Positions 23,219 through 36,147 are shown, counted from the stretch's first letter. The stretch is DNA of 64,000 bases from Zea mays (GCF_902167145.1 NC_050104.1:100761849-100825848), one strand, 5' to 3'. Notes: generated from the sequence alone by a model not told the origin. Numbers and translations: made by a program.

Positions 23219-26200
23219 ATCTCCCCCTTTTTGGTGATTGATGACAACACATTTAAAGCTTACATTAGATTTGATAAATAAGATTTTGAATCCTATGATA
23301 TAGTTTCCTCCCCCTAAATATGTGCATTTCAGAAAATACCAATTTTGTACTCAAATGCCAAAACCACATATTTGGGTCAAAGGGTGAAGACAACTTATAT
23401 CATACTATTCATAGGGTGCTTTGTGTCATAAATAAACGTGATGCTCATGACATATTATGCACTCATCAATTTCCTTCATCTTATGTTTTACTTATGATTC
23501 AACCTCCCTTTTGTCAATTATTTCTCCCCCTTTTCAAAAGTCTTCTTACACTTAGTTACATAAGACTAAAGGTAAGCTTTAATGCACAATTTCTCCCCCT
23601 TTGTCATAAATCTCCAAAAAGGATACAAAGAATATAAAGGGTAGAAATTATGATTAAGCAAGATTTGAACACACTATCATGAAGAGGGTCCTTAGATGGC
23701 ACAAAGGTAATGGATAAGTGACATGAAGTGATGTACCTTTGCATTTTACCTTTTCAAGGGGGTGTTCCACACTTGTGTTGTATTTAGAGTTCATTTTGCA
23801 ATATCTTGTTGGTATAATTTTGACATAGGTTCAAGATATCAAATGAATATTGTCATACTAATTGAAAGATAAATCTTGATACCTGGAGTCTAGATGTCAC
23901 CTAGCATTTTCTTATCATAAAAAGAGGCAACATGAAAATTGCACAAGTATGGATTATACAACTAGTGATCATTTACGAGAATATCAATTGAAAAACACCA
24001 ATTGATATAATTTGATAGATAAACATATCACTAATTTCATATTACATTAAGTTCTCCTCAAGTTTTAGTGCACACATATATATGAATTCAATTGATACCT
24101 GTTGAAAGTACTTATTTGCAACTTAAAATACCATTGGCATACAAGGAGTATCAATTGAACATAATCATGCAACATAAGGAACATGTGCACTATTTAATCA
24201 ATTTAAGTTCTAGACAAGAGAATTTATAAGCCATGCTACTTCAGATATTTGCAATCCAAAAGGATGTGATACATATTTACCAATGTTAGATGACGTTGGA
24301 GTAGCATATACAAGAGAAACTCATTCTCTTATGAAATGTATAAAAGATACATTTATTGGAGCAAAGAATCTTTGATACCCATCAAAATTTGCAGTGGAAG
24401 CGATTGTCTTTGCCCGAAGATTCCTTTCTAATTTGAGACTACACACATAAGAGACTTGAAAATGAAGTTAGTCTCAAAGATTCAAATTATAGACCATTCT
24501 CCCCCTAAATGTGTGCATACAAGTGATGAATACTTGTTTTACCTTATGCACTTGGAATTGTGAGGTCAGGGGATTAAGTTCTACAATTTGAACCTTGGTA
24601 CAAATAAAGTATGAAAATATGAAATTGCACCAATTGAAGGAATTACTCATAATCAAAAGGTATACTAATAGACATGATATGCAATATTTTAAGCCAAGAT
24701 TCTTGAGAAGTTAGCATGTTTGACTCATACCTCACTAAGATGACTTAAGACAAACTTATGACATCACCACAAGAGGTATTAATCAAATATCTAGAGATTC
24801 TATAATCATCACCACTAGTGCAACCTTATGGTGAGACTTAAGATATTGCATATACATGCATACACTAACTTGTAAGAGCCTAGATACACAAATGTAATAC
24901 AATAGTTCATGGAGTGACACACCTTTGTTCTACGCCACATGGTCTCCATTATAATCATGAATTTCCATCTTAGCTTTTGATAGGCTTGACATTATTTTTG
25001 CACAAAGCAAGATGATTTTCATTCATGCCCATCAGTCTTCATTACGACATGTATTGAGTAAATTTAGCATGCCTAGGACAAACATATCCTCTTAAAAAAA
25101 TCAAGAGAAACCCATTCTTTTCAAAGAACTACACAAGTTCACTAAAAGAAAATGTTAGTATTTAAGGACACAGGATATAGAATGAGCTCCCCCTAAATGT
25201 GTGCATCAAGTACTCGAATTACTTGTAACATGCACTTGATTCAATTAAGATTCTTAGAGGGGTTCATCATATATCTTGGCCAGGGAAATAAATTTGCAAC
25301 AATTGAAATCATGCTAGAGAACACATATCGTTCCCCAAAAGAACTAATCCATGGGGTGACATGTGGTAATTATTTGATCATTTCTTTGGAACCACTCATC
25401 CTCATTTGATGTTCTCCAAGGTGTGAGACTACAAAACATGAACTTGAAGAAATCATTAATCTCACAAGATATAGGTTAAACTCTCCCTCAATTTGTGCAT
25501 GCAAGAGTACACAAAGTACACTTATGCACATCAACAATACGAGGTTAAAGGAGATGTTTGCACTATATATTGGTTTAACATAATATGCTTTACATAGATG
25601 ATGAAATTAAGCCAATTGAAGTTTAAGAACTGAAAGTATATCAATTGAAATCCTAAAGGGCAAAGCATGCTAATATGAACCTCAAACCTCATAATGGAGG
25701 ATATCACATAAATATGTCACTACATCTTCATTATTTGGTTGACAAAAAAATATAACTCCTTTCTTGAATCACTGTGATTTCTTTTCCCTTTACGATTTCA
25801 TCCAACCAAGTGATCATGAACTTCTTTCATCTTTTCTTGATTCGATCATACTTGATATGAGATCAATTGAAACTCAATGATTGAAACAACTAAGACTCTT
25901 ATATCCGTAGATTTTCAATCCATCTTGAAAGCACTTGGAAGGACCTTATTGAAACACTTAGAAAAGAGAGCATTAGAAACACAAGGGATGGTTTCACAAA
26001 TGATAATCCTTATATGTGGATGGAAAATGAATCATCATTCTTGAAACCCAAAAGGATAGATTAAATTCCTTTAAATTAGTGCACACATATAGTTGATGTC
26101 AAAGTTATATGCACTATTGAACATTTTGTATTGCGAGGAATTTAACCTATACTATGGTACATCCCACTAAGGATAGAATACTAAAACAAATGAAGGATAG

Positions 26201-28413
26201 GAAGTTTTCATACCTTGGCCTCTTATCAACTTCTTCTTACTTTAGTTGAATAGTATCCTTTAAGCTTGTGATTTATACAATTTAAAACAAGCACCATCTC
26301 TTATCATAGATTTTCTATGGATAAACTCAACACAAGAGATGGCATTAGTAGCACAAGCACTAGTTTCTTATTTAGCAACCCTTTATATGTGAAGGGCAAA
26401 CGAGTTGCTAAAATAGAGAAACATCATAATATGGACTAAATTTCCTTGAACCCTCATGCACAATATATTTTGAATGACATGGATAATATGCATGGTTATT
26501 CAATGAAGTCTAAAGGGATGACTTAATCCATATTATGGTGAGTGTCTAATATAGAAGAATCAAATCCAAATTAACTAGATAGAGAATACGTCACATAATT
26601 TTGGATTGTTCACCATATGATAATATTCATTCAACTTCCAATTAGACCTTTATTTCATAATCAACATTTGATGTATATCCTCAAGTGCTTCTTTTTCCTT
26701 AGTGGCTACACAAGTCACAAAAAGATAAGATTTGAAAATAATATGCATTTGAGATTCAGTTGTTATCACCCTTGCTACTATCTTCAAATATGATTTATAC
26801 ATTCATTATCGAGCACCCAACTTGATCCATTGAAGAAGTGATCCTGCAAAACAAGTTTAAGCTTCGTATTTTGGTACCCAATTTGAATTGGGTCCTTTGA
26901 GATTAGTAGTAAGAGCCTTGAGTACCAACACAATCCTTATTGTGGCCTTTCTCTTTGTGTAGGCACCCACATATACTTGACAACCATCTTACATGGTTTC
27001 AAGTCAATATTTAATCACACAGATAAAAACTAGAGTTAAGAATAGGAGCCTTTTCTCCTTTTCTTGATACATCATTGCGTTGTCTTCTTGATGATGAACT
27101 TAGCTTGGCCTTGGGTGCACCTAGCTTATCAAGGTTAGTCGCACAAGCATTCATATCATAAATACAAGCTATGCATGTAATTGTACCTTTTACAGTTTAA
27201 AAATCATATCCATGTTAGTGCATATGTATGTGATGAATATCAACAAAAAGGATTCTTATGCACTTTTAGAATTAACGATAAGGGAATTTTAAACTGCATC
27301 AAGAGTAGCTATTTAGAAAACAAAGATTACAATCCATATGAATGAGATACAAATTTATCATTTTGGATTGTCTTAGTATAGCTTACTCAAGTGAAACTTA
27401 TTCTCTATGACACAAGATATATAATGTTCTCCCACTAGATATGTGCATCAAGTATTTGAATGACTTGCCACATGCACTTTCAATTCAGTTAAGAGTCTCA
27501 TGAGGAGTATATTACATATCATGGTCAGGGCATGACAAATTTGCAATGAATTAACTTATGCCTAAGAATACTTACCACCATATAGAATGTACCATTTGTT
27601 ATATCAATTGAAAGATCTTACTATATGATATGGTGTCATCTAAGTATTCTTCTTTTCTTCAATTGTGGAGACTTCCTTCTTTAGCTTGTTATCTCTTTTC
27701 CTTTTAAAACTAGTAAAAAAGACTTTTGAAAAGAGGTATTAGTATTACAACGAAGTATTTAATGAATGATGATATTTATATATGAATGTCAAATAAATCA
27801 TCATTTATGAGGCATAAAGGCATAAATTAAATTCCTTTTAAGTCAATGCACATGTATGAGTGAATTAACAATATGCACCAATTTACAAATTTAATCCAAA
27901 AGGAATTTAACCTTCATATTGACATTTCTTTTCATAAAATAGATTATTACTAATTGAAAGAATGTCACTTGAAAGGAACTATTATTGGTCACATACCAAA
28001 TGAAACAACTAGTTCCATACCTTTGCCTTGAGCATTCCTAATCTTTATTTTAGATGAAGATTAACCTTTAAAACTTGTGATTTTACCAATTGAAAGAGCA
28101 CAATCTCTACTTATGAATTTCCATGAAATATCAATTAAAAGAAATGTGCACTTAAGAATTAATTGTTACCATCCTTTGGATATCACTTGGTTGTACGCCT
28201 TTTGCTTGATTCCCACAAAGGTTAATTCTTATTCCCTACAACACAAGTTCTTGCTAGAGATGAATATGAAGTTAGTGATATAACAACTCAATTCATCTTT
28301 GGGTCAATCTTAAAGGATAGACAATGTAAGATTGATAGCTTGAGATAAGAATTGAGTTGAACCGCTCAAGCACCCCAAAGCTTCATATCATCTCTGGGTA
28401 CCTGCAAAACTGA
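23219..28413 (-). other. Long non-coding internal region with repeated PPT-like motifs
   Basis: AT-rich, no pol motifs in any frame. The polypurine tract proper is CTCCCCCTTTTT at 23221-23232 (plus strand), next to the LTR. Related motifs of the form CTCCCCCTAAATGTGTGCAT recur at about 23307, 24499 and 25187, with weaker versions at 24052, 25480, 26063, 26441, 27428 and 27831. Reduplicated polypurine tracts near the 3' LTR are a known Sirevirus trait; here they are spread over nearly the whole internal region. Confidence 0.75.
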
Positions 28414-29958
28414 TTAAGTACATTTTGGTACCCATCTCATGATAGGTCCATCAAGGTTATCCAATAAGGACTTAGGCACCCAAATAGCCTTGGTCCTAGA
28501 ATGTGGTGAACTCATCACCTTTCTAGCACAAGAGTCAAATTTGGGTCTCCTAAGCATATTTGAATGTATTGACAAGTTAGGCTTAGGAGTTTTACCCTTT
28601 GGACAAACCTTGAATAGATGACCTTTTTCACGGCAATTGTAGCAAATGCGATGCTTGTCCTTGCAATGCATTTGCCTTTTGCTTTCATCCTTTTTGATGG
28701 TCATCTTTCTTGATCGTGGAAGGTCTTGATTCTTCATGTGGGGGCATGAATCAATTTCATGGCCCTTCTCCTTGCATCCATAGCACCTCCTATCGCTTCT
28801 CTTTGATCTTTCTTTGTTGAAGCACATAGGTACATTGTTAGAGAAAATCATATGAGCATTAATTTTCTCACCATGGATTTTGCTCATGCCCTTCTTGGAA
28901 AGCTTGGTATTCTTTTGAAGGGGTTTTGTGCATGCTACGGTTGTCCCCTTCTCAAGCTTTTTCACCATATTATCACGGTTATCTTGAGAAGGTTGAGCAT
29001 GACACTTTCCCTTCAAACGAGTTAAGCTCCTTCTTAGCATTCCGACTTCTTCCTTAAGCTCTTTATTTTCTTGTGTGATAGAAATATCACTAATTCCTGA
29101 AATTTCTAGCTCAATGGAAGATTGGCTTTCTTGAGAGCAACATTTGTTAGCACATGATAATATAGTTTCTACTTGAGTACATGTGCATATGTGAGGTTGG
29201 TATGATTTCAAATTAGTTAACACAACCTCATGAGCCATTTCTAACATGATATGTGAATCCATCAATTTAATATGAGAGCACACAAGCATATCATGTTTTT
29301 CTTGTAAAGCTAGATTTTCAATATTTAGCTTTTCTATTGTGTTCTTGAGCATATCATTTTTACTTTCTAATTGAGCAATATATGATGAATGATTAACAGC
29401 TTTAATTTGCTCAATTGAAATGTCTTCATACCTTTGGACCAAATCATCATGAGAGCACTTTAGCTTCTCATGCTCTTTGGTCAACTTCTCTAAGTCTTCG
29501 ATTTTTCTGATGAGGAAGTCTTCTTGCTTATGAAGCATTTCTTTTTGTTCTTCCGCTCTTTTCATGAGTTTGAGCAAGCTTATCCGATGTTTCTTGCTTA
29601 GCTGAGCGAAGAATTGTTGAAGATCATCCTCATCTTCACTATCACTTTCTTGCTCCTCCTCATCCTCACTTTCGCTTTCACTGTCACTCCCATTAGCGAT
29701 AAAGCACATATGAGAAGTGGATTTGAAAGACGAACCTTGTGAAGAGGTGGATTCGTCGTTTGGTCTCCATCGATCATTTTCTTCTTCTTCAATCTTGTTC
29801 TTCGCCTCATCTTCCTTCATTTTGAGGAACATCCTTTCGGCGATTCTCATGGCAAGGTCTATTGCCCTAGGATCAACATCTGCACCAAAAGATGAAGTCG
29901 AGACAACCTCAACTTTTTCAAGCTTAGAAGCACTTTCGTTTCTTAGTCCCCCCGACAT
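28414..29958 (-). CDS. Coiled-coil, double zinc-knuckle Gag-like protein (514 aa)
   Basis: Starts at ATG 29958, 41 bases past the PBS, and ends just before the non-coding region. Layout: a short N-terminus, a Ser/Asp/Glu-rich acidic block (about residues 90-113), a long coiled-coil-like stretch (about 115-245) with KQEDFLIRKIEDLEKL, then two CX2CX4HX4C zinc knuckles at about 392-405 and 439-452, and a C-terminal segment with WVPKSLLDN. The acidic block plus coiled coil resembles the region after the zinc knuckle in the Sirevirus Gag at 62302-64000 (shared KQEDLL-type motif), while the capsid-like N-terminal Gag domain (FDGEDYGFW in that copy) is missing. Likely role: RNA binding or co-assembly with the Gag of a helper element (inference). 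The frame is fully open, consistent with recent activity. Confidence 0.8.
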   Translation of the reverse strand: MSGGLRNESASKLEKVEVVSTSSFGADVDPRAIDLAMRIAERMFLKMKEDEAKNKIEEEENDRWRPNDESTSSQGSSFKSTSHMCFIANGSDSESESEDEEEQESDSEDEDDLQQFFAQLSKKHRISLLKLMKRAEEQKEMLHKQEDFLIRKIEDLEKLTKEHEKLKCSHDDLVQRYEDISIEQIKAVNHSSYIAQLESKNDMLKNTIEKLNIENLALQEKHDMLVCSHIKLMDSHIMLEMAHEVVLTNLKSYQPHICTCTQVETILSCANKCCSQESQSSIELEISGISDISITQENKELKEEVGMLRRSLTRLKGKCHAQPSQDNRDNMVKKLEKGTTVACTKPLQKNTKLSKKGMSKIHGEKINAHMIFSNNVPMCFNKERSKRSDRRCYGCKEKGHEIDSCPHMKNQDLPRSRKMTIKKDESKRQMHCKDKHRICYNCREKGHLFKVCPKGKTPKPNLSIHSNMLRRPKFDSCARKVMSSPHSRTKAIWVPKSLLDNLDGPIMRWVPKCT

Positions 29959-29998
29959 GATCTTTTCCTCACGCGGTTAAGCGTTAGAACGAGGATTA

Positions 29999-30011
29999 GG
30001 CTCTGATACCA
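29999..30011 (-). other. Primer binding site (tRNA-iMet), minus strand
   Basis: Reads TGGTATCAGAGCC on the minus strand, one base inside the 5' LTR boundary at 30013. It is a perfect match to the common plant Met-type PBS and sets the orientation of the element. Confidence 0.93.
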
Positions 30012-30012
30012 A

Positions 30013-32043
30013 TTGAAAGTTGCCTAGAGGGGGTGAATAGGCAAGTTAAAACTTTTTCAACAAAAACTAGAAGCAAACTGGGTAAAACTGAATTGATCTC
30101 GAAATTCACCCAGTTAACTTTGGAAATGAGATGTTCTAAATGATCCACAGGGTTCAAAGTAGTAGATCTGAGAAGGGCACTTCTCAAAATCCACACACCA
30201 AAAAGATATAAACAAATCTTCCACGCAATGGTGAGAGAACGAAGAACACAAACAAACACAATGAGCAAGAACACAAGATTTATCCCGAGGTTCGGTCACA
30301 CCACCAAGGTGCCCTACTTCCTCGTTGAGGCGCCCACAAAGAGCCGGGTCTCTTTCAACCCTAATCCTCCCTTTGCCGACCACAAAGGTCAAGCCCACAC
30401 AATAAACTTTGCTCAAACGAGGGGGTAATACAAACTTTCTTGTGGTCTTCCACAAGATTTGGAGACTCACAAGAGACACCTAGTCGTCTAGGAGCTAGAA
30501 GCTCCAAGAGTAATGAATCCACAAAGAACTCGATGTAGTACCAAAGCTCGAATCAAGAAGAGTAAGAGAGATTTGGAGATGAAGCACAAAAACTGCAGCT
30601 CTCAAACTCACTCAAAGATTTCTCTCCAAAGATTTGAAATGGGAGAGGCAAGAGGTGTGTGAGAGAGAGTGGGAGGTGTTTCTCAGGTTGGGAATGAAGT
30701 CCAAGTCGTGCTCTGCTGTGGGGAGAGAGGTAGGAGTGAGTATATATAGGTGGGGCTCCAAAACTAGCCGTTTTTGACTTTTCTGCCCAAAAACCGGTTG
30801 AACCGGTCCCAAAACCGGTTGAACCGGTTTTCAAAAAGCTGCGCACAGCTTTTTGGCTGACACAGCAGACTGGCAGAAAAAAGTGAACAGTGCAAAAACC
30901 GGTTGAACCTGTTTCCACCAGACAAAAACCGGTTGAGTGTCCGGTTGAGTGTCCGGCTGAACCAGTATTTTCAAAAAGGTGAACAGTGCAAAAACCGGTT
31001 GAACCTGTTTTAAAACCGGTTGAACCTGTTTTTCCAAAAAGCAATTTTGGCTAAGATAGACTTAAAAAGGTTGTACTACATACTTTCACTAAGGATTAAC
31101 AAGGGTAAAATGGAAGTTTTAGATCAAGGATTTTGAGCTTTAGTACCAACACCAACCTTCTTTTTGGATCCCCCTTGATAGTACGACGATTCCTATACTC
31201 AAGTTAAATAAAATATAATTAAGTAAACTCATTGAGTCATTGGTGTCTCAAGTGTGATTTCTCCATGATGTTGCTTCATAAGGATCACAAACATCTTTGT
31301 CTCACCTTTGAAGCAAACACAAATCGAGCTTGTGACTTGTGCCATTTCACCATATATGAGTTCAAATCATGGCTTCAAGTCACCTTACTGATGCATCAAC
31401 ATGTTGTAACTCTTCATAGCTGATTAGTTCATCGACTTAGTGCAAGTACTCTCTTCTTCACCTTAGCCATGGTACCTCGGTCTACAAGCCGTCGCTTGTC
31501 CTTCACCTTCGCTTAGTTCCTCGAAGCCCTTTCCTTGCTATCTTCACCATATCAAGCCATTCTTGAGTCACATCCTATTGAGCATCCATTGAGAGAATCA
31601 TTTCTTCAATATTGTGAACCTTGCTTGAATGTCATCTAGATATAACTGCTAAGATCAATCAAGCTCTAGTTTGATTCTCATATATTCATATATGGACTAA
31701 TAGTAATATGGTCAAGCCAATTCACGATTCCTCATATCTTATTCACTTTGGCTTGACCAATCCTCTTAATCACTTCAACCTCTATTATGTTCATATTTAT
31801 GCATAGTGTTTTCTCAGGACTTGTCCATATATTCAAACCAATATAGAGACCATATTATATCCATTTGCATTGTCTCACTGGTTATTTGACCTTGTGTTGA
31901 ACCTTGTTCACTGATCATTATACACTATTCAAGTATGTTCATCATACTGAATTTCCTGTTCAACACTTAGCAAACTTGTTAGACCTTTAAATGTGTTGTT
32001 ATCCAAATCACCAAAACTCACAAAAGGGATGAATGCACTTTCA
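30013..32043 (-). repeat. 5' LTR of the Sirevirus-like element
   Basis: Bounded by TG...CA with the 7-bp inverted ends TGAAAGT/ACTTTCA. Contains the CCGGTT array (30788-31034) and, on the minus strand, TATATA near 30740 as a possible TATA box. Confidence 0.92.
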
Positions 32044-33110
32044 ATATCGGCAGCCACTGGTCGTTGGATTAGATCTGGACGACTCTGGTTTACTAGGTTT
32101 GGTAAGCGACTCAAAGCAGCTGGATCATGGATCAATGACGCTGATTTTATGACTGAAGGTTGATATCCCAATCTAATCTCAAACCTCAATCCTAAGATCT
32201 ACGGTCTCAATTGATTCGCTCGAATCAGTACCCTATTTATAATCTGAGTCGCACATTCACAAATCAATGGCCCCACACCCTTCTTCCTCACGCCAGACTA
32301 CGCACGGCGGCGTGACCATCCGTGTGGCGGCGAGACCGCCGGTGCTGCGAAACCGGCCATCCCGCACACTATTTACTAATTAACTCGTCCCTCACACCCT
32401 TGATGACTCCCTGAACTCAATTCTCCAACTAATTTTGGTCGACACCGAGTACAGGACTCGGTACACGGTGCGCCGCAGCGGCGCCATTGCCCTGTGTGCC
32501 CCGCCGGAGCTCCCAACGACCCACCCTTTGATTCAACGGAACCAGACGCGAAGACGAATAATACGAAGGTAGTGGAGGCGCCATTGCCTTGATTAACACG
32601 GTGTCGCCTCCTATCGACCGAGCGCGGCGGAGACCGTTGTCCGGTGATGAATTCCGGTCGTCCTGGCGGCCAACACCAGTGCCAATCGGGTGCGCTTGCT
32701 CACAATCGATCCCCGGAATCCCTTTGGGCACAATGCCACGGGCGCGGTCGACGGTGAACCGAGCTCCACCAGCGGTGACCACCGTTCTCCCACGCACGAC
32801 GGCAGCGAAGGTGTGGCGCAATTAGCGAATTCCTCGGGTTAGTGGAGAGGGCAAGGGAGGACGGCGGCTGGGTTCTTATCCACCTCCCCGTGGTTGGTTA
32901 GGCCGGCGCAAGATCCGCGCGGAGCTGCGGCACGATCGAGCTCCGGCAGTCGTGGTGAATCAGTTGGGATGCTGACGAAACGGGGCCCGCATGTCATTGA
33001 GAAGGTTACAGCCACCCGAAGCGCGTGGACAGGACTGACGTCAAGGACCCACGCGCAAGCGTCTGTAGGCGGAGGTGCCGGGCCGCGCGTGAGTGACTAG
33101 GCCCAGTGCG
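32044..33110 (-). promoter_or_regulatory. Promoter-like continuation of the interrupted minus-strand LTR
   Basis: Directly continues the sequence broken off at 21164. A minus-strand TATA box (TATAAATA) lies at 32234-32241, followed downstream by a leader and preceded by a GC-rich stretch (32280-33110). Open frames here on both strands show no protein motif and are probably GC-driven. The far end of this LTR is not identifiable. Confidence 0.4.
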
Positions 33111-34699
33111 ACAACTTCCTTTTTTCTTTTTCCTGTTTTTTTTCTTTTTATTTTAAATTCCAAATTTTCAATCTAGAAATTCAATTTCACAGCAGAATTT
33201 GTACTCAATTTAAATATTTAGTTTGAATATTTCAGTGGGGTGAATTTAATTATGGATTTGTGTTGTGCTCTATAGTATTTCTTCCTTCTTTTCTCTTCTA
33301 AATATTATTTCCAAAACCCCAAAGTACAACTTTGGGTTAAATTCAAATCTCCATCTCATTATTGTATTTCTATTATTATTATTTTATTATCAAGTGCACA
33401 AGCAAGCAAAAACTCCATCATGATGCACAATTTAGTGGTAAGTCCTTTATTAATTGTTTATTTTTAAATGAGGTGTTCACATGTGATGGTACATAGATAC
33501 AACACACATATATAAATAAAGGAAAATAATTTTTTTCTTTTTATATTATCTCTTACAAATTGTGTATTACATACTATGATAATCACAACTATAAGTTCAC
33601 CACATGGGTTGATTCACCATCCCTTTACATATTTCAAGAATACATCCACTACCTATAAAACCACATCTTTGACTAACAGAGGAGGGCTCAAACTATGCAC
33701 ACACCTAAAGAAGGAAACATTGAAGAAGAAGAAAATGAAGGAGAAGATATTTTGAATGGAATACATGCCAATATGCAATGATTTGTATTCCAAGTGCCCC
33801 TACATGTAAACATGGTACCTCATCGAGCCTCTCCTGCGTATTGTGGTCTATGGTACTATGAACAAGATTCTTTATAATATTTCTAGCAGCAATCTATGTT
33901 CTCTAGATGTGCGGATGACTAGGATCTAACTTGTGATGGTTGAGGCTTAAGTACAAATGTATGGCATGTCATTGAACTCGTAGTTTGTACTTTGTGTTTC
34001 TATAATTCCTATAGTATAACATACCTTGTTGTTTCATAAATTATGATTATTAGAGGCTGAGAAGGCTATGTTGTTCCACTTATTTCGTGGAACATAACAT
34101 TTCTGCAAACAACTAAACAACGGTAAGATTCTCATGTCATTCTCTCCATTGAATGTTCAACCTCTAAAAAGGCTATAGTCTATGAATTTATTATGGGACT
34201 CCAACCTCTAAAAAGGCTACATATGGACAATTATTGCTCCATTAGAATCCTAAAAAAAGGTAAAATTCTCATGTCATCCTCTCCATGGACTATGCCTAGT
34301 GCACTCGATAATCTAGCTACATAAAGTTATCCTATATCTTAAAAACCACATCTCCTCCTCAAGCCTTCACACTTGTATGCAAAAACAATGTAATCCTAGA
34401 GGTTTGACCCATTAGTACTGCAGGAGTGGCATGAGCGTCCTAAGTGCCATTGCGGGTTTATGACGATATTGAGCATTTGGATGAATCGAATTCCTTGAGG
34501 ATATTATGTTCATTGGTACTTTAAATGGCTAGATCTAGATGATGACTTCATGGTAATATGACAACTAAATTATTTATCAACCTCATCCCATGACATCCAC
34601 GTAGCCTTGCAAGTTCATTAAATGGGTGGATCACGAGTTGTTGGCATGGGCACGTGAAGTGCCAAAGGAGGTAGAAATAAAGGCCAATGCTTTGTAAAG
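33111..34699. other. No recognisable gene; AT-rich
   Basis: I see no protein motifs or element termini. A short imperfect duplication is present: GTAAGATTCTCATGTCATTC near 34126 and a close copy near 34260, each near an AACCTCTAAAAAGGCTA-type phrase. Confidence 0.4.
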
Positions 34700-34791
34700 A
34701 TGACTCAAGATCGTGAGGTGGAATGACAAATGAGGCTTGAATAGGAGTGCCATGTGAAGGTGGATCAAATTTGTATGAATGGAAAGGAGGA
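34700..34791 (+). pseudogene. Coding-like relic, left half, split by element 2
   Basis: From an ATG at 34700 a frame runs to the insertion site with two stops (TGA, TAG). It contains the protein-like segment VDQICMNGKEDELARKWE, read across the TSD into the right half at 45733. I do not recognise the family; it may be an old transposon or host gene fragment. Confidence 0.3.
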
Positions 34792-34934
34792 TGTAACGCC
34801 CCGAATTTTGCAGTTGAATTTTTTCTTTTCTTTACTCGCCAAAATTCGGGCGTTACCTTTCTTTTTCTTTTTCCCTCGCTAAACCTTGACCTTTTCCAAA
34901 GTACTAGCGGGATTCGGTTTGGAATTCCCGTATG

Positions 34935-34942
34935 TATAAAAA
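34935..34942 (+). promoter_or_regulatory. TATA box of element 2 5' LTR
   Basis: TATAAAAA at about 145 bp from the LTR start, repeated at the equivalent place in the 3' LTR (about 43104). Transcription would start near 34970, leaving most of the LTR in the leader. Confidence 0.6.
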
Positions 34943-35426
34943 CCCTAAATACTTTATGTTGTTTGATGCACCATGCCGAACCTTGCATTTCTTTTGATTG
35001 CTTTGAAAGTGCAAATGCATTCATGTAGAAAGATCGGATTTCGAAAATGTTTTCTTTCTCTTTTCTTTCTCTTTTCTCTCTCTCTTTCTCTCTCCTTTTT
35101 TTTTCTCTCTCTCCCGCGCCGTGGGCCGACCCCGGCCGGCCCAGCCGCCCCCTGGCGCCCCCCTCTTGGGCCTAGTAGGCCCAGCCGCCCCCCCTCTCTT
35201 TCCCTTATCCCCTAACCCTCTCCCTCTCCCCCCTCATTTTCTCCCTCCCCACCCAAGCCGCCGCCCCCTACCCGCCCCCTGCCCTAGCCGCCGCCCCTGC
35301 CTAGGCCGCCGCCCCTCCCCGTCGCCGTTCGGCCGCCCCGCTCGGCCGCCCCGTCCCCGTCGCCGGTGAGCTTCCCCCTCCCCCTCTCCTCCCTCCCCCA
35401 TCCCCTCCCCCCCTTTCCCCATGGCC

Positions 35427-35498
35427 GGTTCGGCCGCCTCCCTGCCCGCCGGTTCGGCCGCCTCCCTGCCCGCCGGTTCGGCCGCCTCCCTGCCCGCC
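35427..35498 (+). repeat. Three 24-bp GC-rich tandem units
   Basis: Unit begins GGTTCGGCCGCCTCCCTGCC; three exact copies followed by degenerate ones to about 35735, including two CCGGTTCAACCG motifs at 35703 and 35723. Same array in the 3' LTR from 43595. Confidence 0.85.
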
Positions 35499-36147
35499 GG
35501 TTCGGCCGCCCCGCCCCCCGGCTCGGCCGCCCCCTGCGCCGCCCCCCTGCCCCGCCGGTTCGGCCGCCCCGCCCCCCGGCTCGGCCGCCCCCTGCGCCGC
35601 CCCCCGCCCCCGGTTCGGCCGCCCCTGCGCCCAGCGGCTCGGCCGCCCCGCCCCCTGCTCGGCCGCCCCCCTGCGCCGCCCGCGCCCGCGCCCCGCCTAG
35701 GGCCGGTTCAACCGCCCTAGGGCCGGTTCAACCGCCCCCCCCCTCTGTTTTTTTTATTATTTTTTTTATTTTATTTTATTTACTTTCTGTGATCATAATT
35801 ACTGTATTTTAAGTAGGCTAATCACTGTTCATGCTATGGGAAAATAGGAAGTTTAATTTAAAATTCCGTTATGCTATTGATGCACGTAGTTAATTGTTTA
35901 CCCTGTGCAATGTTGATCAACTAAAAGTGATTAGGTTTCCATTAGTGTATATGTAGCAGAATTCTTTTGTTAAAAACCAATTGTGTCATTAGTGCATAAG
36001 ATTTAACCCCCCCCCCCTGCGAGACCTTTCCCGTTTCTTTCTAACCATAACAAATGCGTTATCGAATGTCATACTTGATGCATATTCGCTTTATTTGTTA
36101 TCTTGTATGGTGTACTGTTCTTTTGTATTAAATATGTGGATGTATGC

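Larger units (their letters stand above)
21165..32043 (-). mobile_element. Non-autonomous Sirevirus-like (Copia) element without pol
   Basis: Two LTRs of 2054 and 2031 bp bounded by TGAAAGT...ACTTTCA, minus-strand PBS at 29999-30011, polypurine tract at 23221-23232, one long ORF next to the 5' LTR, and 5.2 kb without coding. The flanking 5-mers are GTATC and ATATC (four of five match). By eye the LTRs differ by about four substitutions plus a missing 20-bp repeat unit and a G-run change, so the insertion is recent. It landed in an older minus-strand LTR. No protease, integrase, RT or RNase H motif is visible, so any mobility would need enzymes from another element. Confidence 0.88.

Noticed and set aside
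33695..33780. A 28-codon acidic frame starting MHTPKEGN
   Set aside because: Isolated, short, with no conserved partner or splice context, unlike the LTR acidic frame.
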